From the NCBI GenBank assembly GCA_031555935.1, contig JAVBTX010000003.1, forward strand, positions 30,297 through 94,296: a stretch of 64,000 nucleotides of DNA, in the 5' to 3' direction. The stretch is from Roseburia_C sp031555935 (lineage in GTDB: Bacteria > Bacillota > Clostridia > Lachnospirales > Lachnospiraceae). The translations under genes were made by a program, and so were the position numbers. Position 1 is the first letter of the stretch. Every line of letters starts with the position of its first letter. Of the stretch, positions 27,051 to 36,262 are shown in pieces. Under the pieces are notes generated by a model. That model saw only the letters and a program-made list of their open reading frames with translations. It did no database searches and had not been told where the DNA came from.

Positions 27051-27788
27051 TTGACAAAAATTTTAATTTGTGATGACCATACAGAGGAATTGGCGCTTTT
27101 GAAAGAAATTCTGCTTTCCTTTTATGATACTGGTCAATGTGACATTTATAGCTTCACAAAGCCTACCGAAGCTGCCCGATTTGTTGCCGCAGGAAATGAC
27201 GTTGACATTGCCTTCTTAGATATTATGATGCCTGGTATGAACGGAATTGATTTAGCACTAAAGATGCGGGCAGGCGGCTTTCATGGCTTTTTGATATTCT
27301 TGACCGGGGTCAATGATTTTGCCGCACAGTCCTATCAAGTCAAAGCATATTCTTATATTTTAAAGCCAGTTCAAGCAGAGATGATTCAGCGTTTAATTAC
27401 AGAAATTGAGCACACTCGCTCAAAAAATGACACCTCTGGTTTTCGCATTACGCGAAAAACCGGCACTCGGTTTGTTTTATTTTCTGAACTGATTTATGCC
27501 GAAGTGATTAAGCACCACCTTTATTTTCATTTAGCAAGTGGCGAAGTGGTTACCGCCTATGCACCATTAAAGCAATATGCCGAGATTCTACTGCAAGACC
27601 CGCGGATGGTTCAAAACCACCGCAGCTTTATTATTAATATGGAGTATATTAATGCTTGCGAAAAACGAACCGTAACCATGCGGGATGGAACTTGTATTTC
27701 AGTTCCCCGGGACTTTGAAAATTTTCAAAAAAAATGTTTTAAATGGATGTTTGGCAACAAAGAAGGACCAGAAATCCATGAAACTTAA
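27051..27788 (+). CDS. LytTR-family response regulator
   Basis: A 245-residue response regulator: receiver domain with acidic pair ICDDH, phosphoacceptor D57 in FLDIMMPGMNG and conserved lysine in YILKPV, then a LytTR DNA-binding domain from about residue 135 (YAEVIKHHLYFHL, NHRSFIINMEYI). It starts with TTG, supported by GGAGGTGA just upstream. No histidine kinase gene is adjacent, so it is an orphan. LytTR regulators often control surface, toxin or peptide-signalling genes; the target is unknown. A terminator follows directly. Confidence 0.9.
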   Translation: MTKILICDDHTEELALLKEILLSFYDTGQCDIYSFTKPTEAARFVAAGNDVDIAFLDIMMPGMNGIDLALKMRAGGFHGFLIFLTGVNDFAAQSYQVKAYSYILKPVQAEMIQRLITEIEHTRSKNDTSGFRITRKTGTRFVLFSELIYAEVIKHHLYFHLASGEVVTAYAPLKQYAEILLQDPRMVQNHRSFIINMEYINACEKRTVTMRDGTCISVPRDFENFQKKCFKWMFGNKEGPEIHET

Positions 27789-27790
27789 GC

Positions 27791-27820
27791 AAAAGGGATT
27801 GCCGCCGCAGTCCCTTTTTT
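27791..27820 (+). terminator. Terminator after LytTR regulator
   Basis: A 12-bp stem with one G-U pair (27791-27802 with 27807-27818) and a run of T residues, six bases after the stop codon region. Confidence 0.8.
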
Positions 27821-27853
27821 AATATTGTTTATGCTTTTTTCACTTTCAATCCA

Positions 27854-27883
27854 TTGACTTCACCTGACACTTCATTATATGAT
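27854..27883 (+). promoter_or_regulatory. Promoter of the DUF1538-PII transcript
   Basis: TTGACT (27854-27859) and TATGAT (27878-27883) with an 18-base spacer, about 50 bases upstream of the DUF1538 start. Confidence 0.5.
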
Positions 27884-27935
27884 AGGAAATAACATATTAA
27901 AAATATAGGAAAAATAACAAAAGGCAGGTGAATTG

Positions 27936-29462
27936 ATGAATCAGAAACTAAAAGAAAAAACAGCCGAAGCCCTGACCTCCGTGATGCCTATTACAATCAT
28001 TGTATTTTTGCTCAGTATTATTATTGGTGCCGTAGAACTTGCCCCGATGATGTTATTTATTGTTGGTGCAATTATGTTGATTGTCGGAATGGGATTCTTT
28101 CAATTAGGGGCAGATATTGCAATGATGCCGCTTGGTGAAGGTCTAGGTATCGAAATGACAAAGACGAAAAAGCTTTGGCTCGTTTCAATTATCAGTTTTG
28201 GAATGGGAATCATCATCACACTGGCCGAACCCGATTTATGGGTATTGGCCGAACAGGTGACTGGTGTTCCCAATATGGTAATGATTTTGACGGTAGCAAT
28301 CGGAGTAGGTGTTTTTCTCTTAATCGCTATTCTCCGTATTCTGTTTAAGGTGAAATTGGCCTACCTCTTAATGGGATTTTATGTAATTGTCTTTGCGTTA
28401 TCCGCTTTTGTTCCAAAAGAATTTATTTCGGTAGCATTTGACTCTGGCGGTGTTACGACTGGTCCAATTACAGTTCCCTTTATTATGGCGATGGGTCTTG
28501 GTCTTGCTTCGATTCGAAGTGATAAGGACTCTGGTGATGACAGCTTCGGTCTGGTTTCCCTTTGCAGTATTGGACCAATTATTGCTGTATTAGTTCTGGG
28601 AATTTGTTACAATCCAACGGATGCTGCATATGTTGCCCCTACAATTCCGGACGTTATAACAATGCGTGACGTTCTAAATGAATTCTACATAGAGCTTCCA
28701 ACGTTTATTAAGGACGTTTCTCTGGCCATGCTGCCAATCATTGGCGTATTTATTATTTTTCAGCTCATTACCAGACGTTACTCCAAACGCCAGATTAGTA
28801 AAATGTGCGTTGGTATTCTCTACACTTGGATTGGCTTGATTGCTTTTTTAACTGGTGTAAATGTGGGCTTCGTGCCAATGGGTACGTTAATCGGCTCACA
28901 GATTGCTTCTTCTGCGTTTAAATGGTGGCTGGTTCCACTCGGTGTAGTTATTGGTTATTTCATTGTTGCCGCCGAGCCGGCTGTACATGTTCTTAAGAAG
29001 CAGGTAGAAGAAGTTTCGGAAGGTGCTATTTCAGCCACTTCCCTACAACTATCACTCTCACTTGGAGTTGCTTTTTCTTTAGCCTTGGCGATGATACGAG
29101 TGCTGACCGGCATTTCGATTTTCTGGCTGTTGATTCCAGGCTATATTTTAGCCTTAGTATTGACCTTTTTTGTACCGACGATTTATACCGGTATAGCGTT
29201 CGACAGTGGTGGTGTTGCCAGTGGTCCGATGACCTCAACCTTCTTACTGCCGCTTGCGATTGGTGCCTGTAACGGTGCTGGCGGCAATATTATGACGGAT
29301 GCCTTTGGTATCGTTGCAATGGTTGCAATGACCCCGCTGATTGCGATTCAGTTATTAGGCTTAGTCTCGCTTAGAAAGGAACGCCAAGCCAATACGATTG
29401 AAAATGTACCAGAATATGTTGAAGAAATCATTGAATATGAGGAGGACTCATTCTATGAATGA
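27936..29462 (+). CDS. DUF1538 polytopic membrane protein
   Basis: A 508-residue protein of the DUF1538 family with about 12 membrane segments arranged as two homologous halves. Each half contains the signature AFDSGGVTTGPIT / AFDSGGVASGPMT, near residues 170 and 425. The repeated polar motif within membrane segments suggests a transporter or channel of unknown substrate. The ATG at 27936 has AGGTG upstream; a TTG one codon earlier is the alternative. It overlaps a PII-like regulator gene by eight bases, a pairing typical of this family, which suggests regulation by a nucleotide- or metabolite-sensing PII protein. Confidence 0.88.
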   Translation: MNQKLKEKTAEALTSVMPITIIVFLLSIIIGAVELAPMMLFIVGAIMLIVGMGFFQLGADIAMMPLGEGLGIEMTKTKKLWLVSIISFGMGIIITLAEPDLWVLAEQVTGVPNMVMILTVAIGVGVFLLIAILRILFKVKLAYLLMGFYVIVFALSAFVPKEFISVAFDSGGVTTGPITVPFIMAMGLGLASIRSDKDSGDDSFGLVSLCSIGPIIAVLVLGICYNPTDAAYVAPTIPDVITMRDVLNEFYIELPTFIKDVSLAMLPIIGVFIIFQLITRRYSKRQISKMCVGILYTWIGLIAFLTGVNVGFVPMGTLIGSQIASSAFKWWLVPLGVVIGYFIVAAEPAVHVLKKQVEEVSEGAISATSLQLSLSLGVAFSLALAMIRVLTGISIFWLLIPGYILALVLTFFVPTIYTGIAFDSGGVASGPMTSTFLLPLAIGACNGAGGNIMTDAFGIVAMVAMTPLIAIQLLGLVSLRKERQANTIENVPEYVEEIIEYEEDSFYE

Positions 29463-30207
29463 AACGGATAAACTAGGCCCTTGCCCCGATATGCATGGAA
29501 AGGCGCCAATTCCAATTTTAAAACTAGTGGTTTATATTGTGAACCGGGATTTATCCAAAAAGTTAGTACATCTTTCCGAAAATATTGGTGTTCGCATGCA
29601 ATTTATCTGCAATGCAACCGGAACCGCTGGTTCCGACATCATGACTCGCTTAGGGCTTGGTGAGAGGGACAAATGTTTAGCACTCAGCTTAGAGCCTCAT
29701 TTTCGCGTTACACCTATTATGAAAGCTATTTCTGAAGGCTTAGAACTAAGCAAGCCGGGACGGGGAATCGCCTTTACCATTCCGCTGTCCGGTGTCAGCA
29801 GCCCGGTTCCCCATATGTTTTCAGAAGAAATACAACAAATCAAAGAAAGGTTCGCTAATAAAATGGAAGATGAAATTACAAAAATGAAGGAATGTATGAA
29901 TCATGATTTAGTCGTAGCTGTAATTAACCAAGGATTTAGTGATGAATTAATGGAAGCTGCGAAAGAGGCCGGTGCTACTGGAGGTACCATTATTCACGCC
30001 AGACGTACGGGCAGTGAAGGAGCCTTTCATTTCTTAGGCATTTCCGTTCAGGAAGAAAAAGAAATCGTAGCTATTTTGACCCCAAAGAGTAATCGCCGCG
30101 AAATTATGGAAGCTATTAACCATTCTTGCGGCATCCGTTCACAGGCACAGGGATTCGTTTTCTCACTGCCGGTTGACAGTGTCGAAGGGTTACGTTTGCC
30201 AGATTAA
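29455..30207 (+). CDS. PII-like regulator linked to DUF1538
   Basis: A 250-residue protein with two PII-like halves. The C-terminal half (about 140-245) shows the GlnB-like pattern LVVAVINQGFSDELMEAAKE, GATGGTIIHARRTG and VAILTPKSNRREIMEAINH. The N-terminal half (about 20-125) is a more divergent copy. The chosen ATG has GAGGAGG upstream and overlaps the DUF1538 gene. The PII family senses ATP/ADP, 2-oxoglutarate, bicarbonate or metals and often binds membrane transporters. Regulation of the DUF1538 protein is therefore a reasonable inference; the ligand is unknown. Confidence 0.8.
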   Translation: MNETDKLGPCPDMHGKAPIPILKLVVYIVNRDLSKKLVHLSENIGVRMQFICNATGTAGSDIMTRLGLGERDKCLALSLEPHFRVTPIMKAISEGLELSKPGRGIAFTIPLSGVSSPVPHMFSEEIQQIKERFANKMEDEITKMKECMNHDLVVAVINQGFSDELMEAAKEAGATGGTIIHARRTGSEGAFHFLGISVQEEKEIVAILTPKSNRREIMEAINHSCGIRSQAQGFVFSLPVDSVEGLRLPD

Positions 30208-30251
30208 GTATCAAAATGAAGAAAAATATGGTATGATGTTTCTATAAGAAA

Positions 30252-30278
30252 GTCCTCCCAGTTGGGAGGATCGGAGGG
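30252..30278 (+). promoter_or_regulatory. Hairpin next to the DUF2804 ribosome site
   Basis: TCCTCCC and GGGAGGA form a stem around a tiny loop (30251-30270), immediately before the real GGAGGG ribosome site at 30273-30278. The CCTCCC arm could alternatively pair with that ribosome site, so it could modulate translation of the next gene. Confidence 0.3.
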
Positions 30279-30285
30279 AATGTCG

Positions 30286-31320
30286 ATGCAAAATGAAATC
30301 AAACAGCCGATACGGCTCTTAGACCAGCAAGGACATATTACAAATCCAGGCTGGGCCAGACAGCTTCATTGGACTTACGACCGGAAAGATATCAAAGCAC
30401 CAAAATGGCGCATTAAGGAATGGGATTATTATCTTGTTACAAATGATTCCTATGGTGTTGCATTTACGATTTCGGATTTAGGTTATATTGGAATGGCCAG
30501 TGTCTCATTTTTAAACTTCAAGGAGGGTTGGGAGCATACCGAAACATCGCTCGTTCTTTTCCCGCTTGGAAAATACGGACTTGGTTCTCACTCTGATTTC
30601 GGAAATGCCCAATTTCAAAATAAGAAAATGCAGCTGCAATACGTTGTTACCAAAGGAAAACGTACCCTTCGCTGCCACTATACTGACTTCTATCAAGGTC
30701 AAAACCTCGATGCCGAGATTGTGCTTTCCCAGCCGCCAATGGACACCATGTGCATTGCTACACCGTGGAAGGAAAAACCAACTGCTTTTTATTATAATCA
30801 AAAAATTAACTGTATGCCAGCCGCCGGCCATGTGGGACTCGGCAGTGAATCGTATCAGTTTTATGCTGACCGTGACTTTGGCATCCTTGATTGGGGCCGC
30901 GGTGTCTGGACCTATGACAATGTTTGGTACTGGGGCACTGGCAGCGGTTTGGTCAATGGTGTTCCATTTGGTCTGAATTTAGGTTATGGTTTTAGTGACC
31001 GCAGCTCGGCTTCGGAAAATATGCTTTTTTATAATGGCGTTGGTCACAAATTAAACCTGGTTAAATTCCAGATTCCAACCTGCTCTGATGGTTCCTACGA
31101 CTTTCTGAAGGAATGGGAAATTACTTCTGATGACAACCGACTGACCGGATTATTTACCCCAGTCCTAAATCGGCAGGCCCACATTCATGTTTTGATGATT
31201 GAGACAGAACAAAATCAGATTTTCGGACACTTCAATGGCACTGCGGTCTTAGATGATGGCACTATTTTAGACATTACTGACTTCTTCTGCGGGATTGAAG
31301 TGATTCATAACCGATATTAG
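30286..31320 (+). CDS. DUF2804 family protein
   Basis: A 344-residue protein recognised as DUF2804 by its layout: an N-terminal segment IKQPIRLLDQQGHITNPGWA, a WRIKEWDYY strand, and a beta-rich lipocalin-like body with DRDFGILDWGRGVW and VWYWGTGSG. No signal peptide is present. The function of the family is unknown. The ATG at 30286 sits seven bases after GGAGGG; the upstream TTG and ATG are too close to it. A strong bidirectional hairpin follows. Confidence 0.82.
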   Translation: MQNEIKQPIRLLDQQGHITNPGWARQLHWTYDRKDIKAPKWRIKEWDYYLVTNDSYGVAFTISDLGYIGMASVSFLNFKEGWEHTETSLVLFPLGKYGLGSHSDFGNAQFQNKKMQLQYVVTKGKRTLRCHYTDFYQGQNLDAEIVLSQPPMDTMCIATPWKEKPTAFYYNQKINCMPAAGHVGLGSESYQFYADRDFGILDWGRGVWTYDNVWYWGTGSGLVNGVPFGLNLGYGFSDRSSASENMLFYNGVGHKLNLVKFQIPTCSDGSYDFLKEWEITSDDNRLTGLFTPVLNRQAHIHVLMIETEQNQIFGHFNGTAVLDDGTILDITDFFCGIEVIHNRY

Positions 31321-31343
31321 CGTACACTGAATATGCACCCGTG

Positions 31344-31398
31344 ATGGTGAATCCCCCGACGAGAATCTCTGATGGATTCTTGTTGGGGGATTCACCAT
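31344..31398. terminator. Bidirectional terminator, DUF2804/kinase
   Basis: A 14-bp perfect stem (31344-31357 with 31385-31398) continued by an inner stem GAGAATC/GATTCTT. It separates the convergent DUF2804 and kinase genes. Confidence 0.8.
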
Positions 31399-31411
31399 TT
31401 CAGAATTATTA

Positions 31412-34024
31412 TCAATTCGCATATTCAATCTCAAATTTAGCCTCATCTTCGATCTCTTCCACAAGACCCTCCATATCTGAACTGACATATACCTTTTCCA
31501 AATGTGGCAGGTTCAGCAGCGGACTTAAATCATCAAGATAAAGTCCACTAATCCACAGTACCTTCAGTTGCGTGTGGGTTTCAATTCCCGCCAGGCTATC
31601 AAGTCTGGTCCAGGAGATTCGCAGCTCTTCCAGATCCTTTACCCCCATCAGGAAGTCCAGCGTATCAATCGACGTATTTGTAACATCCAAAGTGATAATC
31701 TGCCGCTCACCGAGATATTGATAAGAACCAGAGTCATTTGAAATATTAAGATATATGATTCGTCCCGACAATCCGCCAATGGATGCTGGTTCATAATCAG
31801 AAATATCAATCAGCGACACGGAATCCAATACTGGTAGCCCCAACAATGGGGATATGTCTGTTACCTGATAATTACTGGCCAACCCTGCATAAGTCAGACG
31901 TATTAACCCTTTGATTGGCGTAATATCCTGAACCTGATTACCTGCAAGTTCAAGCTGACGTAAATATTTTAGCTGTGAAACCGGGGTAATATCAATGATT
32001 TGCTGATTAGCCACAAACAAGCATTGCAAATTGGGCAAATACTTCAAATCAGTCAGTGATGTGATTGACCCAATGACGTCAGGCGCGATTCCCCAGTCCT
32101 CATAACATGCCTTCGAATCCAGATAACATCGTTCGTGATTGATAAAGATACCTTCGACATTTTTCAATTCTTCGCTGGTAATCACTTCATCTGCCTGTTT
32201 CCCTAATTGCAAACGAACCGCTTGTTCAATCAGTGGCTCCTGAAACTCCACTGTGTCTGTCTGGGATTTATCCGTATATTCAATCTCAAATTTAGCCTCA
32301 TCTTCGATTTCTTCCACAAGACCCTCCATATCTGAACTAACATATACCTTTTCCAAATGTGGCAGGTTCAGCAGCGGACTTAAATCATCAAGATAAAGTC
32401 CACTAATCCACAGTTCCTTCAACTGTGCGTGGATTTCAATTCCCTTCAGGCTATCAATTCTAGTCCAAGAAATTCGCAGTTCTTCTAAATTCGTCACATC
32501 CTTCAGGTAATCCAAGGTATCAATCGATGTATTCTGAACATCCAAAGAAACAATCTCCCGTTCACCAAGATATTTATAAGAATCAGGACCATTCGAAATA
32601 TTAAGATGGACCATTCTGCCCGGCAATCCGGCAATGGACGTTGGTTCATAATCAGAAACGCCGACTATCGCCAATGATTCCAATATTGGCAGTCCCATCA
32701 ATGGCGATATGTCAGTGATCAGATTATCATTGCCCAATCCGATACAGCTTAAACGGATCAGTCCTTTGATTGGTGTAAGATCCCCAACTGGGTTACTCGA
32801 AAGTTCAAGGTGATGTAAATATCTCAACTGAGAAACAGGCGTAAGATCCGTGATTTGCTGGTTAACCGCAAACAGTATTTGCAAATTGGGCAGATACGCC
32901 AAATCCACGAGTGATGTGATTGGTCCTTTGTAATCAGGCAATTCCTCATTGATTGCAAAACATGCCTGCGCATCCAAAAAACATCGATCGCGATTGATAA
33001 AGATACCTTCGACGCTTTGCAGTTCTTGACTGGTAATCACCTCATCTGCCTGTTTACCTAACTGCAAACGAACAGCTTGCTCAATCAGCGGTTCTTGAAA
33101 CTCTACCAACCCAGATATACTCGGGGACTCCTGAGCTTCCTGTATATCCTGAGCAATTTTGGAATCTGGTAAGGCGCCATCTTTGTTCATCATTTTTCCG
33201 GCTAAAATTCCACCGACAAAAATACTCGTTAGAACGATTGTCCCGGCACAAATCTGTTTTAGCTTCCATTTGGTCAGCAACAACGCCCACTTTACCATTC
33301 TGACAGTATGATAACGCTGCTGCGGTGAAAATGCCGTACATTTTCGGATAATTCGAGTAACGTCACGGTCATTGCACCGGAATTTTTCAGTATCCGTTTC
33401 ACCAGTAAATAGCCAATTCAGTAAAATTCCCAGCGAATAGATATCAGACCGTCCATCTGTCTGGGCAAATCCATACTGCTCTGGACTGGCAAATTCCTGC
33501 GTTCCCATAAATATGGTATCCTTCGCCTGCTCCTTTTTATAAAAACGGGCAATCCCAAAATCGATTAGCTTAATCCGCCCGTCGTCCATCATAATAATAT
33601 TCTGTGGCTTGATGTCACGGTGAATAATTGGTGGATTATGCTCATGTAAATAACTCAAAATGTCACATAGTTGCAGGCAGATATCAATAATCTGTTTCCG
33701 CGAAAGACATTTTCCCCCAACCCACTCATCCAATGGCTTTCCCGGAACATATTCCCGGACAATTATCAGCTCGCCATTTATGCCGATATAAGAGCGGATA
33801 TACTGTGCTAGTCCAGAATGATTCAAATCCTTCGTCAGCTCCCGCTCACCAGTTGTGGAAACAAAAGAAGATGATTCGTGGCAGCATTTCGCTACACACA
33901 AATCATCTGTCTGTTTTTCTTTTATCAGAAGTGTCTCACTAGTTTCACTTTGCCCTAGACACTGAATCACTTCATAACGCCGTAAAAAATCTTTTGGATA
34001 GTTTGTCGTTTGTATCTCACCCAT
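31412..34024 (-). CDS. Ser/Thr protein kinase with duplicated leucine-rich sensor
   Basis: An 870-residue Hanks-type kinase. The kinase domain (about 15-250) has K46 in VAKCC, HRD at 135-137 with the following KPQN, DFG at 155-157 and SPEQYG in the APE position; the glycine loop (CLGQSETSE) is degenerate. A membrane helix at about 258-278 places the C-terminus outside. The outer part consists of two tandem copies (about 307-591 and 592-870) of a leucine-rich unit beginning VEFQEPLIEQAVRLQLGKQA. It resembles PASTA-kinase topology with a different sensor. A promoter with TTGACA-N17-TATGTT lies just upstream. The ligand is unknown. Confidence 0.87.
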   Translation of the reverse strand: MGEIQTTNYPKDFLRRYEVIQCLGQSETSETLLIKEKQTDDLCVAKCCHESSSFVSTTGERELTKDLNHSGLAQYIRSYIGINGELIIVREYVPGKPLDEWVGGKCLSRKQIIDICLQLCDILSYLHEHNPPIIHRDIKPQNIIMMDDGRIKLIDFGIARFYKKEQAKDTIFMGTQEFASPEQYGFAQTDGRSDIYSLGILLNWLFTGETDTEKFRCNDRDVTRIIRKCTAFSPQQRYHTVRMVKWALLLTKWKLKQICAGTIVLTSIFVGGILAGKMMNKDGALPDSKIAQDIQEAQESPSISGLVEFQEPLIEQAVRLQLGKQADEVITSQELQSVEGIFINRDRCFLDAQACFAINEELPDYKGPITSLVDLAYLPNLQILFAVNQQITDLTPVSQLRYLHHLELSSNPVGDLTPIKGLIRLSCIGLGNDNLITDISPLMGLPILESLAIVGVSDYEPTSIAGLPGRMVHLNISNGPDSYKYLGEREIVSLDVQNTSIDTLDYLKDVTNLEELRISWTRIDSLKGIEIHAQLKELWISGLYLDDLSPLLNLPHLEKVYVSSDMEGLVEEIEDEAKFEIEYTDKSQTDTVEFQEPLIEQAVRLQLGKQADEVITSEELKNVEGIFINHERCYLDSKACYEDWGIAPDVIGSITSLTDLKYLPNLQCLFVANQQIIDITPVSQLKYLRQLELAGNQVQDITPIKGLIRLTYAGLASNYQVTDISPLLGLPVLDSVSLIDISDYEPASIGGLSGRIIYLNISNDSGSYQYLGERQIITLDVTNTSIDTLDFLMGVKDLEELRISWTRLDSLAGIETHTQLKVLWISGLYLDDLSPLLNLPHLEKVYVSSDMEGLVEEIEDEAKFEIEYAN

Positions 34025-34064
34025 TACAGCATCGCCTTCCGCACTGAAATTTTATTTCACTTAT

Positions 34065-34093
34065 AACATAAGCAATATTTGGGGGTATGTCAA
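34065..34093 (-). promoter_or_regulatory. Promoter of the kinase gene
   Basis: TTGACA (34088-34093) and TATGTT (34065-34070) on the minus strand are 17 bases apart, 40 bases upstream of the kinase ATG. Confidence 0.6.
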
Positions 34094-34113
34094 GTGAATT
34101 TCAAGGCTAGACA

Positions 34114-35208
34114 TTAGGCCTGCTGATATTCCAACTGAAGATTCGACAACAACTGATGCACAGATAAAATCTCCGTTGTTCGATATGCATTCTGACCAGC
34201 AAAAGCAAAACCATTTTTCAGATTTCCCTTGCGCGCATTTATTAACGCAGTCGAAATACAGTAAGGACTATTTTCTAGCTGACAAGTCTTGATGCAGTGG
34301 AACGGACAGTTCACTGGCTGCTTCGCACCTTCCTCAGCGGCTTCAAGAAAACTGTTACGAATTGCGCGGCCTGGCATTCCGACTGGACTTTTAATAATCA
34401 TCAAGTCTTCCTTCTGGCAATCCACATAGCTCTTTTTAAATTCCATCGAGGCATCGCATTCCTCAGTTGCCACAAACCGTGTTCCCATCTGTACACCAGA
34501 TGCACCCATTTCCACAAAATGACGGATATCCTCGCCAGTATAGATGCCACCTGCTGCAATGACTGGTATTTTTCGTCCCAACTGCTCCTCATATTCATGA
34601 ACCACACGCAGTACCTGTGGCATAATTTCCTCTAATGAAAATTCTTTGCTTTCTAACTCTTCCTTTTTAACACCAATATGACCACCGGCCATTGGACCTT
34701 CGACCACAAATGCATCCGGAATATAGTTGTATTTCTGCACCCATTTTTTTATCAATAAGTTAGCTGCCTTCGCCGAAGAAATAATCGGAACCAGCTTGGT
34801 TTTGGCACCCTTAATTAAGTATTTTGGTAAATCAAGCGGCAGACCGGCGCCAGCAAAGATAATATCAACTTTTTCATCAATCGCGGTTGTTACCATCTCT
34901 GGAAAATTGGATAATGCAACCATGATATTGATTCCAAAAATTCCTTTTGAAGCCGCTCTGACTTTTTTCACTTCATCTCTTAATGCCTGAATACTGCATG
35001 TGATTGGGTCTTTCCGATAGCCCGGCATTTCAAATCCCATACCTGCCGCCGATAACACACCGATTCCGCCTTCATTACTAACCGCTGTTACAAGTGATGC
35101 ACCTGAAACACCGATTCCCATGCCACCTTGAATAATTGGTAGCTTGGCAGTCAAATCACCAATTGACAGCTTAGGCATTTCAAATTTTTTTTCTTTATTT
35201 TTTTCCAT
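34114..35208 (-). CDS. Nitronate monooxygenase-like flavoprotein
   Basis: A 364-residue TIM-barrel FMN protein of the nitronate monooxygenase/FabK-like family. Motifs: PIIQGGMGIGVSGASLVTAVSNEGGIGVL at the N-terminus (only the first part is diagnostic), EGPMAGGHIG with the conserved histidine, and the phosphate-binding AAGGIYTGEDIRHFVEMGASGVQMGTRF region. A cysteine-rich C-terminus (CPFHCIKTCQ) is common in clostridial members. It either oxidises nitronates or acts as an enoyl reductase-like enzyme; no fatty-acid genes are nearby, so I favour the former. GAGGTGA precedes the ATG. Confidence 0.85.
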   Translation of the reverse strand: MEKNKEKKFEMPKLSIGDLTAKLPIIQGGMGIGVSGASLVTAVSNEGGIGVLSAAGMGFEMPGYRKDPITCSIQALRDEVKKVRAASKGIFGINIMVALSNFPEMVTTAIDEKVDIIFAGAGLPLDLPKYLIKGAKTKLVPIISSAKAANLLIKKWVQKYNYIPDAFVVEGPMAGGHIGVKKEELESKEFSLEEIMPQVLRVVHEYEEQLGRKIPVIAAGGIYTGEDIRHFVEMGASGVQMGTRFVATEECDASMEFKKSYVDCQKEDLMIIKSPVGMPGRAIRNSFLEAAEEGAKQPVNCPFHCIKTCQLENSPYCISTALINARKGNLKNGFAFAGQNAYRTTEILSVHQLLSNLQLEYQQA

Positions 35209-35319
35209 TACATTTCACCTCTATATACATTGATTACGTTTTACAAACAATATTATATACCATTCACATAATATTGCAATACATAAATATGTCGAAATGT
35301 AGTTTTTATTACTATATTG

Positions 35320-36135
35320 CTAAATTAAGCTATATTTTACAAAAGATTTGTGCAATCCGTCCTGATTTACATCATCCGTAATGTCATCTGCGACATCCTT
35401 TAGCGCTTGTTTGGCATTTCCCATTGCAATACCAACGTGGCAATATTTTATCATTTCAATATCGGGTTCGGCATCCCCGAAAGCAAACGTATCGTTGATG
35501 TCGGCATTCAAATGCGCTAACAAAATCTCGATGCCTTTTATCTTATCAATTCCCGGAATTGCAAATTCACCAAACTCCTGCACCTTTCCATCGGTCGACC
35601 AGGTGGAGATTTTATACTGTTCGCCTAACTCTGCTCGTGCCTGCTCTAAGATACCTGGTTTTAACAGAAAACTAATCTTTGCTACATCTGAACGATATAA
35701 TTCTCCATCCCAAATCATTTCCGGAAAAACTTCATTTATTTTTTTCATACCTAATTCTAAATTTCCACCATATAATGCCGTTATCGCTTCTTCCATAAAC
35801 CGTTCATTGGCAAACAACCCGTTTTTACTCTCCAGATAGTAGCCGAGCTGATTCTGCTCCAACCAATCAACGGCCTTTCGCTCTGCATCGGCATCCATCT
35901 GCAAGTCTTGAAGGACGACACCATTATCCTCAATATACATCCCATTTCCGCCAATCATGCCGTCCAAACCGATTTCCCACAATTCCTCGTAAACCTCCGC
36001 CTTGCTTCTGCCGGTTGTCAGATAGACTTTGTTGCCCTTTTTTCTGGTTTCTCTGATGGCCCGTATTGCATGTACCGGCACCTCTTGCTGATAATCAACC
36101 AGTGTTCCGTCGATATCTAAAAATATAATTTTCAT
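35320..36135 (-). CDS. Cof-type HAD-IIB hydrolase
   Basis: A 271-residue sugar-phosphatase-like protein of the haloacid dehalogenase superfamily. The nucleophile motif DIDGTL is at residues 7-12, motif II is TTGRS, and motif III/IV is FGDAEPDIEMIK with the capping C2B domain in the middle. The substrate cannot be predicted; relatives dephosphorylate sugar phosphates or flavin precursors. It stands alone. Confidence 0.88.
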   Translation of the reverse strand: MKIIFLDIDGTLVDYQQEVPVHAIRAIRETRKKGNKVYLTTGRSKAEVYEELWEIGLDGMIGGNGMYIEDNGVVLQDLQMDADAERKAVDWLEQNQLGYYLESKNGLFANERFMEEAITALYGGNLELGMKKINEVFPEMIWDGELYRSDVAKISFLLKPGILEQARAELGEQYKISTWSTDGKVQEFGEFAIPGIDKIKGIEILLAHLNADINDTFAFGDAEPDIEMIKYCHVGIAMGNAKQALKDVADDITDDVNQDGLHKSFVKYSLI

Positions 36136-36262
36136 TGATAATCCTCCGCATCAAGAAATTCTCACCAATATCAATATTCCCCTTTCAGTAACACCTTTAT
36201 GCACCAGTAATGTCACTATGCATATGCTATTTATAATTGAAATTTCATTTGAAGGGAACACC

